Source: Hominiventricola aquisgranensis
GTDB taxonomy: Bacteria > Bacillota > Clostridia > Lachnospirales > Lachnospiraceae
Reading direction: 5' to 3'
Length of the DNA: 64,000 nucleotides
Assembly (NCBI RefSeq): GCF_040096225.1
Contig: NZ_JBBMFC010000007.1
Coordinates: 65,249-129,248 of the forward strand
The notes under the pieces were generated by a model. That model was not told the DNA's origin. It made no database searches and was given only the letters and a program-made list of their open reading frames with translations. Every line of letters starts with the position of its first letter. Position 1 is the stretch's first letter. This document shows, one piece after another, positions 7,041 through 16,139 of the stretch. The position numbers and the translations under genes are program-made.

Positions 7041-7122
7041 AAGGACAGGAAGTGAGGATACACTTCCGGGAAATCCCAATTTAGGGTACCCTGCCCTAAA
7101 TTGAAAAACGTTGAAAGCAACG
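7041..7122 (+). other. Candidate origin of transfer (oriT)
   Basis: Three inverted repeats are packed directly upstream of mobC: GGAAGTG/CACTTCC (7048-7054 and 7061-7067), CAATTTAGGG/CCCTAAATTG (7077-7086 and 7094-7103) and CGTTG/CAACG (7109-7113 and 7118-7122). Arms of decreasing length next to a mobC-relaxase pair are what a relaxosome assembly site looks like. None has the T-tract of a terminator. I cannot name the nick position. The rest of 6908-7156 holds only the promoter region of the divergent MmcQ operon. Confidence 0.6.
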
Positions 7123-7156
7123 ATACTACTGTCCTCTCAGAAAGGAGAACCCACCA

Positions 7157-7480
7157 ATGGCTGAAAGAAAGAGAAACAAAGAAATCCATTTTTATGTCAC
7201 CGAAGAAGAAAGGAAGCTTATACGCAGGAAGATGATAGAATCAAAAACCAAAAACATGGGAGCTTATCTGCGTAAGATGGCAATCGACGGTTACATCGTC
7301 AACACCGATACCACCCCACTGAAGAAACAGTATGAGGAAATGCACAAGATTGGTGTAAATATCAACCAGATTGCAAAAAAGGTAAATACCACCGGAGATC
7401 TATATCCAGAAGAAATGCAAGAATTGAAAGAGATGGTGAAAGAATTATGGCGTATCTTAAAATCTTCCCCATTAAGGTAA
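7157..7480 (+). CDS. mobC: MobC-type relaxosome accessory protein
   Basis: A 107-residue basic protein with an N-terminal ribbon-helix-helix-like part (KEIHFYVTEEERKLIRRKM) and the MobC-family sequence GVNINQIAKKVNTTG near residues 63-77. MobC proteins bind oriT, help open the nick region and recruit the relaxase. The start has AAAGGAG upstream. The last 34 bases overlap the relaxase gene in another frame, so the two are made together. Confidence 0.9.
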   Translation: MAERKRNKEIHFYVTEEERKLIRRKMIESKTKNMGAYLRKMAIDGYIVNTDTTPLKKQYEEMHKIGVNINQIAKKVNTTGDLYPEEMQELKEMVKELWRILKSSPLR

Positions 7481-8826
7481 CTGACAAGAAAGCTCTGGAC
7501 TATATTACAAATCCAGATAAGACAGATGAAAAACTGTTAGTTTCCAGTTTTGGCTGTTCCCCGGAAACTGCAGATCTTGAATTTTCTATGACAAGAGAAA
7601 TGGCAAAAAAGAATGGAATGGATAAAGGCGATAACCTGGCATTTCATCTGATCCAATCATTTAAACCTGGAGAAGTTGATGCCGAAAATGCCCATCGCTT
7701 AGGTCAACAATTTGCTGACGAAGTGCTGAAAGGAAAATATGAGTACGTGATCAGCACACACGTTGACAAAAATCATATTCACAATCATATCATCTTCAAC
7801 GCTGCAAGCTTTGTTGATCATCACAAGTATGTTTCCAATAAGCGGAGCTACCATAAACTCTGCAGAATCAGTAATCGTATCTGCCATGAAAATGGACTTG
7901 CCACCAGCATGCCAACCGGAGAAAAAGGTAAAAGCTATAAAGAGAACATGGAATATCATCGTGGCACCAGTTGGAAAGCCAAGCTACGTGTCGCAGTTGA
8001 TAAATCAATCTGGACTTCCATCAACTATGAGGAATTTCTGCAAAAGATGCAGTTAGCCGGATATGAAGTCCGGCAGGGAAAGCACCTGTCCTTCCGTGCA
8101 CCGGAGCAGAAGAACTTCACTTATATGAAATCTCTCGGAAGCTATTATTCCGAAGAAAATGTTCGCATCCGTCTGGCTAAAAATCGTAGCAAAGTAAAAA
8201 CTCCAAGACATCTGTCCAGAGAAGCTCGCTTGTATATCAATATCTCCACTTATGTCACAACTGGAAATCGAGAGGGATTTGAACGATGGGCAAAGCTCAA
8301 TAATCTAAAAGAGGCAGCCCGCACCTTCAACTATCTTTCCGAAAATAACTTGCTGAATTATGACGATTTCAGGCAGCATGTATCTGACATTGAAGCTTCT
8401 GTGAAAGTTGCCGACCAAAGAATAGCACAAATCAACAGTGAGCTGAGCACGCAGAAAGTCATTCAGAAACACTGCAATTCTTACCGGCTTTGTCGTAAAG
8501 TAATTGAAGATTGTAAATCTGCTAAAAATCCAAAAGCATACCGCACCAAACATCAGGCAGAATACCAGCTCCACGATTCACTAAAAAAAGAGCTTCAGGA
8601 TCTCGGTATCACCAAAATCCCAAGCTCTAATAAAATCCAGAAGCGGATTGAAAATCTTGAATCTGAACAGGATGCTACTGTCCGGGAAAAACAGGAATTG
8701 CAGAAAAAGCAGAAAACCCTAGAGATCATTCAGCAAAATTTCACTGTACTGCTCGATGCTCCAGAGATCAGTTCAGACTTACTTCCGGCAAAAAAGGAAC
8801 CTGTTTCTGTCACAAGAGAAAAATAA
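7447..8826 (+). CDS. MOBP-type relaxase
   Basis: The 459-residue protein has the relaxase core. A likely catalytic Tyr lies near the N-terminus (KKALDYI, Tyr19), and the metal-binding three-His motif is HVDKNHIHNHIIFN (residues 105-118). The C-terminal half is helical and Lys/Glu-rich. It would nick oriT, stay bound to the 5' end and pilot the strand through the type IV secretion channel. It overlaps mobC by 34 bases. It is the only relaxase in the window and sits beside the siderophore cargo, so it probably mobilises the whole element. Confidence 0.93.
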   Translation: MAYLKIFPIKVTDKKALDYITNPDKTDEKLLVSSFGCSPETADLEFSMTREMAKKNGMDKGDNLAFHLIQSFKPGEVDAENAHRLGQQFADEVLKGKYEYVISTHVDKNHIHNHIIFNAASFVDHHKYVSNKRSYHKLCRISNRICHENGLATSMPTGEKGKSYKENMEYHRGTSWKAKLRVAVDKSIWTSINYEEFLQKMQLAGYEVRQGKHLSFRAPEQKNFTYMKSLGSYYSEENVRIRLAKNRSKVKTPRHLSREARLYINISTYVTTGNREGFERWAKLNNLKEAARTFNYLSENNLLNYDDFRQHVSDIEASVKVADQRIAQINSELSTQKVIQKHCNSYRLCRKVIEDCKSAKNPKAYRTKHQAEYQLHDSLKKELQDLGITKIPSSNKIQKRIENLESEQDATVREKQELQKKQKTLEIIQQNFTVLLDAPEISSDLLPAKKEPVSVTREK

Positions 8827-8841
8827 GATTGCACTGGCAAC

Positions 8842-9078
8842 TCACTCATTTTCTTCCAAATCTTCCCAAGGTTTCAAATCCTTTTCCTCCCAGGTGACAC
8901 CATACGGTGCACCTCCGGAGGTATAACCAGCAATACAGAAAAATCGGTCATCTTGCAAGATCTCTTCTTTGGTCAGATTATCTCTTGCTTCTTTTTTCCG
9001 TTTTGCTCGCCTCTGTTTCCTCTTTTGTTTCGCAACAGCTGCTTTTTCTTCCGGCGTTTTCCTATGTCCTTTTGCCAT
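8842..9078 (-). CDS. Small protein with basic N-terminus
   Basis: The 78-residue product has a strongly basic first half, rich in Lys, Arg and Gln. The acidic second half contains FFCIAGYTSGGAPYGVTWEE. The basic part may bind nucleic acid. It converges on the relaxase stop with only 15 bases between them. I see no strong ribosome site. The gene looks like a typical short conserved ICE protein, but I cannot name a family. Confidence 0.55.
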   Translation of the reverse strand: MAKGHRKTPEEKAAVAKQKRKQRRAKRKKEARDNLTKEEILQDDRFFCIAGYTSGGAPYGVTWEEKDLKPWEDLEENE

Positions 9079-9201
9079 AAGTGTTTCTAGTGTAATTCCA
9101 CTCTGAATGTCTTTTAGTATACGAGTTTCATACCCTGTTTCACGTTTCTCAACAATTCTATAGTATGATGAACATAAAAGATTCGGTGAATCAACATTGT
9201 A

Positions 9202-9570
9202 CTAATACTTTTTTTCAACCGAAGTTTTCAATTTTTCAAAAGCTTCTTCACTGATTACATGTTCTATCCGACAGGCATCTCTTTCTGCAGTTTCCCGATC
9301 AACCCCGACAGCTACAAGCTGCTCCGTAAAGAACTGATGGCGTTCATAAATTTTCTCGGCAACCTCCCGCCCGGCATTAGTCAGATTGAGGTATCCATCT
9401 TCATCGACAGTCAGGAAACCGCCATTCTTTAACACACCTACTGCATGGCTGATGCTCGGTTTACTGAATCCCATGTGCCGGGCAAGATCAATGGATCGGA
9501 CCATACCCTGCTTCTTTTGAAGAATCAGCACAGCCTCCAGATAATCCTCCCCGGACGCATGAATCTTCAT
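9202..9570 (-). CDS. DtxR/MntR-family metal-dependent repressor
   Basis: The 122-residue protein matches the DtxR family. A winged helix (SGEDYLEAVLILQKKQGMVRSIDLARHMGFSKPSISHAVGVLKNGGFL) is followed by a dimerisation and metal-binding segment with ERHQFF, CRIEHVISEE and Glu/His ligands. It lacks the C-terminal SH3-like domain, like short MntR types. It is the last gene of the ABC operon, 11 bases after the second transporter gene, so it senses the product of its own uptake system (Fe or Mn). TTAG-N6-CTAA palindromes before uptake, araC, agrA and biosynthesis genes are its likely sites. Confidence 0.9.
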   Translation of the reverse strand: MKIHASGEDYLEAVLILQKKQGMVRSIDLARHMGFSKPSISHAVGVLKNGGFLTVDEDGYLNLTNAGREVAEKIYERHQFFTEQLVAVGVDRETAERDACRIEHVISEEAFEKLKTSVEKKY

Positions 9571-9581
9571 CGGTTCCTCCT

Positions 9582-11330
9582 TTATGCAAGGCTCCAGCCG
9601 GAAGCCTTTTTACGGATATTTACAAAATCCTGATAAATCCCGGCTTTTGCCATAAGCTCGTCATGGGTTCCCTGTTCGCTGATCCGTCCATCAGAGATCA
9701 CCAAAATCTGATCTGCCTGACGGATGGTATTCAGGCGATGTGCAATCACAAGTAATGTTTTACCCTTTACCAGCTCATTGATTGCCTCCTGGATATAGCT
9801 TTCATTATCGGTATCAACACTTGCAGTCGCTTCATCCAGAATGACAATCGGTGCGTCCTTCAAAATGCATCGGGCGATAGAGATTCTTTGCTTTTCGCCG
9901 CCGGACAGAGTAGCGCCGCCTTCACCGATGACTGTCTGGAATCCATCTGGCAGCGCCATGATAAAATCATAGCAGCGGGCTTTTTTTGCAGCCTCATAGA
10001 CTTCTTCCTCGGTAGCGTCCGGTTTACCCATGCTGATATTGTTGTAAATGGTATCCTGGAACAAGTACACCCTCTGGAAAACCATGCTGATCTGTTCCAT
10101 CAGTTCGGCGAGAGGTACATCCCGAATATCTGTACCACGGATTGTCACTTTGCCGGATTTCACATCCCACAGCCGCGCCAGAAGGTTCGCAATCGTGGAT
10201 TTGCCACCGCCAGACGGTCCCACAAGTGCGGTCATGGTATTCTTCTGCATAGAGAAGCTGATGTTGTGCAGGACTTCCTTGTCCTGATAGGCGAAGCCCA
10301 CATCGCTAAATTGTACTTCTGGCTGATCCGGCTGTGCCTGTGACAGAATATGTTGATTTCCGTTATCGGGAAGTTCGGGCTCGTCCAAAACAGCTTCAAT
10401 GCGGTCTAATGCGGCATTCATCACGGTCAGTCGGGTTGCTTCTCCATAAAGAGCTTTCAGAGGTCCAAAGAGATCAAAGACAAACAGCAGCACGCCCAAA
10501 AGATAAGCCAGGGAGAGTACGCCTTCCTGATGTAAAAAAACGGATAAACCGAAGATAGCGGCAATACCCACGCCATAGAGAATGTTTAAGCCAGTGGTCC
10601 ACGGTGTCATTTTCTGCTCAAACTTCGTATTGACATCCCTTGATTTTTTGAAGTTTTCCGTTAATTCGTCAGATTTTTCTCCGAGCAGATTGTAACTTTT
10701 GATAACCCCAATTCCTTCAGCAAAAGACAAGACCGCATCCGTCAAATTCTCGCTTTGGTTTTGACGCCCGACAGCCTCCTTGAAGGAAACCTTATTCATA
10801 TATTTTGCAACCAGTGATGCCAGCAAGGTAATGATTACCGCAATCAGCCCAAGTCTCCAATCCAGTACGAACATAAAAACAGCTAAAACCAAAGTAGACA
10901 GCATATAGCTCATCATGTTGCCAATGGTACTCATAGAAACTTCCTCAATGAATACCATATCCGTACTGAGAACAGAGCTGATTTTTCCAATATTCCCCGA
11001 TGTAAAGTAACCCATCGGCATTTTTCTTAAATGATTTCCCAACTCCATCCGTTTATCAGCAAAGATCATAAATCCAGCGGCACTTTGCAGACGGTCGCTC
11101 AAATAGTGAACCACTGTCTGAACCACTACAACAGCTAATAATCCAAGTCCGACAAACAGACAGGTCTTTCCAGTCAGCGTATTATCAGCAAACCCGGCCA
11201 AGACAATAAACGCCATGAAGATCGGCATTTTGGAGAGAATGGACTCGACAAATGCACATAGAAATGCAGCCTGAATACGGCTTTTATACCTCCCGGAGAG
11301 GTTCAGGATTCTTGAAATCAATGCAAACAT
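9582..11330 (-). CDS. ABC transporter half (YbtPQ/IrtAB-type), second subunit
   Basis: The 582-residue protein has six membrane segments (about 1-300) followed by an ATPase domain with Walker A (LVGPSGGGKST), the signature LSGGEKQR and Walker B (IVILDEATASVD). It is an exporter-fold half-transporter. Paired halves of this kind beside siderophore NRPS genes (YbtP/YbtQ, IrtA/IrtB) import the iron-loaded siderophore. It starts directly after the stop of the first half (TAAATG), so the two are made in equal amounts and probably work as a heterodimer. Export rather than import is the main alternative. Confidence 0.88.
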   Translation of the reverse strand: MFALISRILNLSGRYKSRIQAAFLCAFVESILSKMPIFMAFIVLAGFADNTLTGKTCLFVGLGLLAVVVVQTVVHYLSDRLQSAAGFMIFADKRMELGNHLRKMPMGYFTSGNIGKISSVLSTDMVFIEEVSMSTIGNMMSYMLSTLVLAVFMFVLDWRLGLIAVIITLLASLVAKYMNKVSFKEAVGRQNQSENLTDAVLSFAEGIGVIKSYNLLGEKSDELTENFKKSRDVNTKFEQKMTPWTTGLNILYGVGIAAIFGLSVFLHQEGVLSLAYLLGVLLFVFDLFGPLKALYGEATRLTVMNAALDRIEAVLDEPELPDNGNQHILSQAQPDQPEVQFSDVGFAYQDKEVLHNISFSMQKNTMTALVGPSGGGKSTIANLLARLWDVKSGKVTIRGTDIRDVPLAELMEQISMVFQRVYLFQDTIYNNISMGKPDATEEEVYEAAKKARCYDFIMALPDGFQTVIGEGGATLSGGEKQRISIARCILKDAPIVILDEATASVDTDNESYIQEAINELVKGKTLLVIAHRLNTIRQADQILVISDGRISEQGTHDELMAKAGIYQDFVNIRKKASGWSLA

Positions 11331-13115
11331 TTATCTTCCCTCCTTTGCAGTAGATACTTTCCACTCGGCGCTGTCCTGAGCCGCTTTCCACAACTTTTGG
11401 TATTCTGGGCAAGCTTGAATCAGCTCCTGATGTTTTCCGGTTGCCACCATCTTTCCGTGATCCATAACGCATATTTGATCTGCGTTCATTATAGCGGGAA
11501 GTTTGTGAGCGATAACTACCAAGGTTTTTCCCTCCACCAGCTCCGCAATAGCAGCCTCCATTTTTTCCTCATTTTCTGGATCAGCATAGGCCGTAGCCTC
11601 GTCAAGCACTACAATCGGGGCATCCTTCAATATTGCCCGCGCCAGGGAAATTCGCTGGCGCTGCCCCCCGGAAAGCATTTTCCCCGCATCGCCCGCCATG
11701 GAGTGAATACCTTGCGGCAGCTTTTCCAGAAACTCCATACACCGGGCTTTCTTCGCCGCCTGCATTACTTCCTCATCGGTAGCATCCAAACGTCCAAGAC
11801 GGATATTTTCCAGCAGGGAGGTGTTAAACAGGTACTGATCCTGAGCCACATAGGAAATGCGGCTGTTCAATGCCTCCAGGCTCATATCACAAAGTTTATG
11901 CCCGCCAATGGAAATGCTCCCTTTCTGCGGGTCATAGTAGTGGATCAACAGTTTTGCAAGGGTGCTCTTGCCAGAACCGGATTCACCAACTAGGGCAGTT
12001 TTTTGTCCTGCTTGTGCCACAAAGGTAATATCGTGGAGGACTTCGTTTTCCGCTATTATCGGTTTCCCATCTGGGCCAGGCTGTGTCGTCTGATACGCAA
12101 AGGAAACATGATCGTAAGAAATGTTAAAATCCTGTCCGTGGAAATCATCCTCAGCAGCTTGCAGCGGTGCCGTATTTAACATCTGTTCAAGTGCCGTGAT
12201 CTTATAATTCAGATTCGGAATCGTCTCCATAAAGCCCAGTGCTTTCAGGAGAGGAATCCCAATGCTGAGGGAAAGGCAGAGGACTAAAATCAAATCAGGT
12301 AAAGTGCTTATGCCACAGAGAACAAACCATGCCCCAAGAGGCAAAGTCAGAATAACAGTGCAGGGCAGTAGACTTCCGTATATCGCCATCCAGGGCCAGG
12401 CGGCCTTATACCATGCCAAGGTATAATCCCGATAGTCCGTTACATCCTTGCGGAAGTTCTCGTAAGATTCGCTCTCCCGGTTGAAAACCTTGACAACCTC
12501 CATACCATTGATGTACTCAATGATCGTGTTGTTCATTTTCTGTGCAGACTGATAGTAGGGACCCATGCGCTTCATTCCAACAGAGTACATAATGACCATG
12601 GAGAGCAGGCTGATCGGGATAGAGGCCAAAGACATAAGAGCCAGTTTCCAGTCCGCACAAAACATAGCAACATAAATCACCAGCGGGATCAGTAAATTTG
12701 CGATACCCTCTGGGACTGAATGAGCAAGGAGCAATTCCAAGCTGTCCACATCATCGACAAACAGCTTTTTGATTGTCCCTGTCCCTTTTTCCTCCACAAT
12801 GCCAAGGGGAAGTTTCTCAAACTTCTTTTGCAGAGATACCCGCAGCCGCAACAATGTGTTATATGCTGCTTTATGAGAAATTGATAATCCCCATCCATAA
12901 AAAAACGCCTGCAAAACAAGACAGATCAAAACCCCTATAACACGCAATAAAACAAATTCTGTTTCAACAGAATCGCCCATAACCAATGGCGAAATGACCT
13001 GATAGGCCAGCACAAAAGGCAGGATACCCGTAAGAACGCTGACCAGTACGACAACCGTGGCCACATACATATTTTTCTTATATGGCCCTGCGTACTCAAA
13101 GATTTTTTTGAACAT
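11331..13115 (-). CDS. ABC transporter half (YbtPQ/IrtAB-type), first subunit
   Basis: The 594-residue half-transporter has an N-terminal six-helix membrane domain and a C-terminal ATPase. Motifs are LVGESGSGKST, LSGGQRQR and VVLDEATAYADPENE. The ADPENE ending after Walker B is characteristic of the siderophore-import subgroup. AAGGAGG precedes its ATG. It is separated from the ECF genes upstream by a hairpin with a T-tract, so it may have a separate or attenuated transcript. The operon continues into the second half-transporter and the DtxR repressor. Confidence 0.88.
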   Translation of the reverse strand: MFKKIFEYAGPYKKNMYVATVVVLVSVLTGILPFVLAYQVISPLVMGDSVETEFVLLRVIGVLICLVLQAFFYGWGLSISHKAAYNTLLRLRVSLQKKFEKLPLGIVEEKGTGTIKKLFVDDVDSLELLLAHSVPEGIANLLIPLVIYVAMFCADWKLALMSLASIPISLLSMVIMYSVGMKRMGPYYQSAQKMNNTIIEYINGMEVVKVFNRESESYENFRKDVTDYRDYTLAWYKAAWPWMAIYGSLLPCTVILTLPLGAWFVLCGISTLPDLILVLCLSLSIGIPLLKALGFMETIPNLNYKITALEQMLNTAPLQAAEDDFHGQDFNISYDHVSFAYQTTQPGPDGKPIIAENEVLHDITFVAQAGQKTALVGESGSGKSTLAKLLIHYYDPQKGSISIGGHKLCDMSLEALNSRISYVAQDQYLFNTSLLENIRLGRLDATDEEVMQAAKKARCMEFLEKLPQGIHSMAGDAGKMLSGGQRQRISLARAILKDAPIVVLDEATAYADPENEEKMEAAIAELVEGKTLVVIAHKLPAIMNADQICVMDHGKMVATGKHQELIQACPEYQKLWKAAQDSAEWKVSTAKEGR

Positions 13116-13158
13116 AAGCCCTCCTTATATTGAGCCGTACTGTCTGTGCTTCAAAAAC

Positions 13159-13187
13159 AAGAGGCCGCCAAAGTAAAGCGGCCTCTT
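13159..13187 (-). terminator. Hairpin terminator or attenuator between ECF and ABC genes
   Basis: A perfect 10-base GC-rich stem (AAGAGGCCGC, 13159-13168, with 13178-13187) is followed on the minus strand by TGTTTTTG. It would lower transcription into the ABC half-transporters and give unequal expression within the block. Confidence 0.7.
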
Positions 13188-13241
13188 ATCATTATCTTTC
13201 TGTCCAGTCAAGGCGGCCCTGACATTCATAATTTCTAAAAT

Positions 13242-14708
13242 TCACTGGCGGATTCGGAAAAAATCCAAAACCTTTTTACTGCCGGATTCGTCCAATGGAT
13301 AGCTTTCTTTTACTTGCCCTTTTTCCATATGGACTACATACGAACATCCCGCCATCACCAACTCCGGATCATGCGTAATAACAAGAAGCGTTTTGCCCTG
13401 ATCCGCGAGTGACTTCAAACTCCGCGCAACTTCCCTCATATGTTTGAGATCAAGCCCGCTTGTTGGTTCGTCAAACACAATGATCTCCCGGTTACTCACA
13501 ATGGCAGACGCGATCGCTACCCGCTGTTTTTGCCCGCCGGAAAGAGAAAGCGGGTGCCTGTCTTTATATTCCAGCAGATCAAACTGTTTAAGGATTTTAT
13601 CCACAACAGTTTCATCCTTGTTGTCCATGCTCAGAAGCACTTCATCCGCCACGCTTTCGGTAAATAGCTGATGGCTGGTATCCTGCATTACCATGTAGCA
13701 ATGTTTGAGCCGGGCTTTCCAATCAAGGGTTTTCCCCTCAACCTGCAAAAAGCCACACTTCTTTTCCAGTCCGCAAATACAGCGGGCCAGAGTAGATTTT
13801 CCAGCGCCATTCAGACCGATAATGGCAATCGTTTCTCCAACAGGCAGTTCTGCACTCGGAATATGGAGGCTTTCCGGTTCGCGCTTTTTATACGCAAAGC
13901 AGAAATTTTGAAATTCCATCTGTTTAGCTGTATGCGCCTGATACTGATTCGCAGGCTTCAACTTCGAGAGAGAAAACGGCCGCAGCCCTATTTCTTTTCG
14001 AGTGCCATCCGATAAGCTGTCAAATTCAGCAGGCGTGTATTCCCGTTCAATCTCCCCATCTTTTACATACAGCACACGATCTGCAAGATCGTGAAGGTAG
14101 TAAAGGCGGTGTTCTGCGATCAGAATTGTTTTGCCCTGCTTTTTCCAGAGGCTTAGGACCTGCCGCAGGTCATCAATAGCAGCCATATCCAAATTAGAAG
14201 ATGGTTCGTCCAGGACCATAATTCCCGGCAGCAATACACTTGATGAAGCACAGGCTATTTTTTGCTTTTCGCCTCCGGACAGAGCAAACACGCTTCGCCC
14301 CATCAAATCTTCAATATGATAATCGGAAACTGTCCGGTCAATCCTTTTCAGGATATCCTCCTGAGGATAGCCTAAATTTTCACAGGCAAAGGCTAATTCA
14401 CTATCCGTATCCACGTTGAAAAACTGACTTTTGGGATTCTGGAATACAGATCCCACCATAGCAGCCAAGTCATAAAGCGGCGTATCTGATACGCTTTTTC
14501 CGTCCAGAAGGACATCGCCCTCTAATTTGCCCTCGTAATAATGAGGCACCAGCCCGTTTACCAAACGGGTAATCGTTGTTTTCCCACAGCCGGATTCTCC
14601 CGTGAGTAAAACAAATTCCCCTGTGTTTATGGTGAGATTGACATTTCTAATCCCTCCGCCGCTGGATTCTTCACCATAAGAAAAAGAAACATTTTGAAAA
14701 TCTATCAT
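13242..14708 (-). CDS. ECF transporter ATPase with two fused nucleotide-binding domains
   Basis: The 488-residue protein holds two complete ABC ATPase domains, equivalent to EcfA1 and EcfA2 fused. Walker A motifs are LLTGESGCGKTT (about residue 34) and IIGLNGAGKST (about residue 300). Each half has its own LSGG signature and Walker B (MVLDEPSSNLD and IVFDEPTSGLD). It would power the energy-coupling module with EcfT and the S component next to it. The start is the ATG at 14708, overlapping the EcfT stop (ATGA). The frame extends upstream, but that part lies inside the EcfT gene. Confidence 0.9.
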   Translation of the reverse strand: MIDFQNVSFSYGEESSGGGIRNVNLTINTGEFVLLTGESGCGKTTITRLVNGLVPHYYEGKLEGDVLLDGKSVSDTPLYDLAAMVGSVFQNPKSQFFNVDTDSELAFACENLGYPQEDILKRIDRTVSDYHIEDLMGRSVFALSGGEKQKIACASSSVLLPGIMVLDEPSSNLDMAAIDDLRQVLSLWKKQGKTILIAEHRLYYLHDLADRVLYVKDGEIEREYTPAEFDSLSDGTRKEIGLRPFSLSKLKPANQYQAHTAKQMEFQNFCFAYKKREPESLHIPSAELPVGETIAIIGLNGAGKSTLARCICGLEKKCGFLQVEGKTLDWKARLKHCYMVMQDTSHQLFTESVADEVLLSMDNKDETVVDKILKQFDLLEYKDRHPLSLSGGQKQRVAIASAIVSNREIIVFDEPTSGLDLKHMREVARSLKSLADQGKTLLVITHDPELVMAGCSYVVHMEKGQVKESYPLDESGSKKVLDFFRIRQ

Positions 14709-15457
14709 GGCAAAATCCCTCCTGCGGAAATTATCGGGGAAGCAATCGCCCAAAACACTACAAAGCAACAAAACAAGATCAGCACCACATCGGCAAAATT
14801 GAATTTAAGCTGGCAAATGTTTGTGCGTTTGACAGGAGCGCCGAGGCCACGGGTAATTGCCGCAGCGGAAAGTTCCTCACCGATTTTCACGGAGCAGGTA
14901 ATCATCGGGATCAGCTTATACTCCAATATTTTTGAAGATTTTTTCCCTCCAAGTTTAATCCCACGCATTTTCATAGCGTCACTGATTGCTTCTGACTCCT
15001 GAAAGACAGTTGGAAAGAAGCGGAACATGACCGTTAAGGGGATCGTCACTTCTTTAGGCATATGGATTCTTTCCATGCCGGAAATCAATTCACTGACCGT
15101 TGTTGTTTTCACTGCATAGGCAGCAATCGCAACACTGGGAAGGATTCGGCAGAAGAATCCTATTGTAAACAGAACAAGGAAATTCAATATCCCCGTAAGG
15201 TGCGGCAAAACATAAATTTGGACAGCATAAAAAACAGAAAACACAGCAATATAGCCCACAGCTTTTGCACATTGTTTCGAGGTAAGCAGCAATATAGCCG
15301 GAACCACACAAAGAACAAGGCGGATCAGTCCCATAGCTTCTCCGCCTGTTCCACCCATGACAAAAATGCTTATGATGAAGATGAGCAACAGTTTTGTACG
15401 CGGATCGAGCCGCAACCCTTGTTCTGTTTTTTTGCTGAGCAGAATTTCCCGCGCCAT
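14705..15457 (-). CDS. ECF transporter transmembrane component EcfT (CbiQ-like)
   Basis: A 250-residue membrane protein with RLDPRTKLLLIF at the start, several hydrophobic helices, and the two EcfT coupling sequences near the end (SDAMKMRGIKLGG and AAAITRGLGAP, each an Ala/Met-x-x-Arg-Gly box). These boxes dock on the ATPases. The start is the ATG at 15457, which overlaps the S-component stop (TAATG); the longer upstream frame is spurious. It links the fused EcfA to the MptD-type S component. Confidence 0.9.
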   Translation of the reverse strand: MAREILLSKKTEQGLRLDPRTKLLLIFIISIFVMGGTGGEAMGLIRLVLCVVPAILLLTSKQCAKAVGYIAVFSVFYAVQIYVLPHLTGILNFLVLFTIGFFCRILPSVAIAAYAVKTTTVSELISGMERIHMPKEVTIPLTVMFRFFPTVFQESEAISDAMKMRGIKLGGKKSSKILEYKLIPMITCSVKIGEELSAAAITRGLGAPVKRTNICQLKFNFADVVLILFCCFVVFWAIASPIISAGGILP

Positions 15458-16053
15458 TATGCAATACCGGCACGCTGGAAGTGCTTTTTGCAAATGGCTT
15501 TCCCAATCATACCTCCGACAAGGCCAAACACAAAGCAGGCAACCAGCAAAATAGGCGCAATCCACATAGGCATATATGTATTAAGGGTAGCTGCATATTC
15601 AGCGCCGTATCCTTCAGTCAGCATTACCATATAGCTTTCACGGTTCAGGAAAATGGGAGCAAAGTTGCCAAACACCCAGATGCTGAACACACCGCAGGAA
15701 AGGACTGTACTCTTTGCACTTTTGTAGTCTGCCTTTTTCAGGATCACGTCAGCCAACAGGCCGCCAACAAGACCAGTTACCATAGTAAGATAGCCGTTGC
15801 CGAAGAACACCATGATTAGGCCAATCAGGAAACCCATGATTGCAGTCATCCCGAATTTTTTAGCCTTTGTAACATACAGCATATAGGGGATGCCGCCAAT
15901 CAAAGGACACAGCACCGCCATCAGCGGAATAAAAATGGGGATGAAGCCAAGCATCGCCACCAGCATAACAATGACGACATAGATGACGGTGTAGATGCCG
16001 ATAGTAATTAAATCTTTTCCCTCAAGCCGGGAACTTTTTTTCTGGGAACTCAT
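15457..16053 (-). CDS. MptD-family ECF substrate-binding (S) component
   Basis: A 198-residue integral membrane protein with about six hydrophobic segments, starting GKDLITIGIYTVIYVVIVMLV. It belongs to the MptD / TIGR02185 group of putative ECF S components, whose substrates are uncertain. In this locus the likely cargo is the ferric siderophore, a breakdown product or a metal chelate; that is inference from the company it keeps. It is the first gene of the uptake operon, preceded by a promoter, an operator palindrome and AraC-type repeats. Confidence 0.85.
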   Translation of the reverse strand: MSSQKKSSRLEGKDLITIGIYTVIYVVIVMLVAMLGFIPIFIPLMAVLCPLIGGIPYMLYVTKAKKFGMTAIMGFLIGLIMVFFGNGYLTMVTGLVGGLLADVILKKADYKSAKSTVLSCGVFSIWVFGNFAPIFLNRESYMVMLTEGYGAEYAATLNTYMPMWIAPILLVACFVFGLVGGMIGKAICKKHFQRAGIA

Positions 16054-16077
16054 ACCAGTATCCTCCTATCTAAAAAA

Positions 16078-16107
16078 TGGTGTAGTTAGCATTTTCTAAC
16101 TACACCA
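16078..16107. promoter_or_regulatory. Long palindromic operator before the uptake operon (site 1)
   Basis: Perfect 12-base arms (16078-16089 and 16096-16107) carry the core TTAG-CATTTT-CTAA (16086-16099). It begins just downstream of the -10, covering the expected transcription start, as a repressor operator would. A following T6 on the minus strand means the RNA could also fold into a terminator, so it might double as an end for araC or an attenuator. The core and 6-base spacing resemble sites of MntR/ScaR-type DtxR proteins. Confidence 0.7.
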
Positions 16108-16110
16108 CAT

Positions 16111-16139
16111 ATAATAACAATTTACGCCTACATTTCCAA
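16111..16139 (-). promoter_or_regulatory. Promoter of the uptake operon
   Basis: On the minus strand -35 TTGGAA (complement of 16134-16139) and -10 TATTAT (complement of 16111-16116) are 17 bases apart. Operator site 1 lies immediately downstream and the AraC-type repeats immediately upstream. Confidence 0.72.

Noticed and set aside
14709..15565. Longer N-termini for the ECF ATPase and EcfT frames
   Set aside because: The extra residues overlap the neighbouring genes and do not resemble either family. The ATGA and TAATG overlaps give better starts at 14708 and 15457.
16078..16107. Reading the 12-base palindrome only as the araC terminator
   Set aside because: A good promoter (TTGGAA, 17 bases, TATTAT) lies upstream of it and fires toward mptD, so the palindrome covers the start region. 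Its TTAG-N6-CTAA core recurs at other promoters. A terminator function in addition is still possible.
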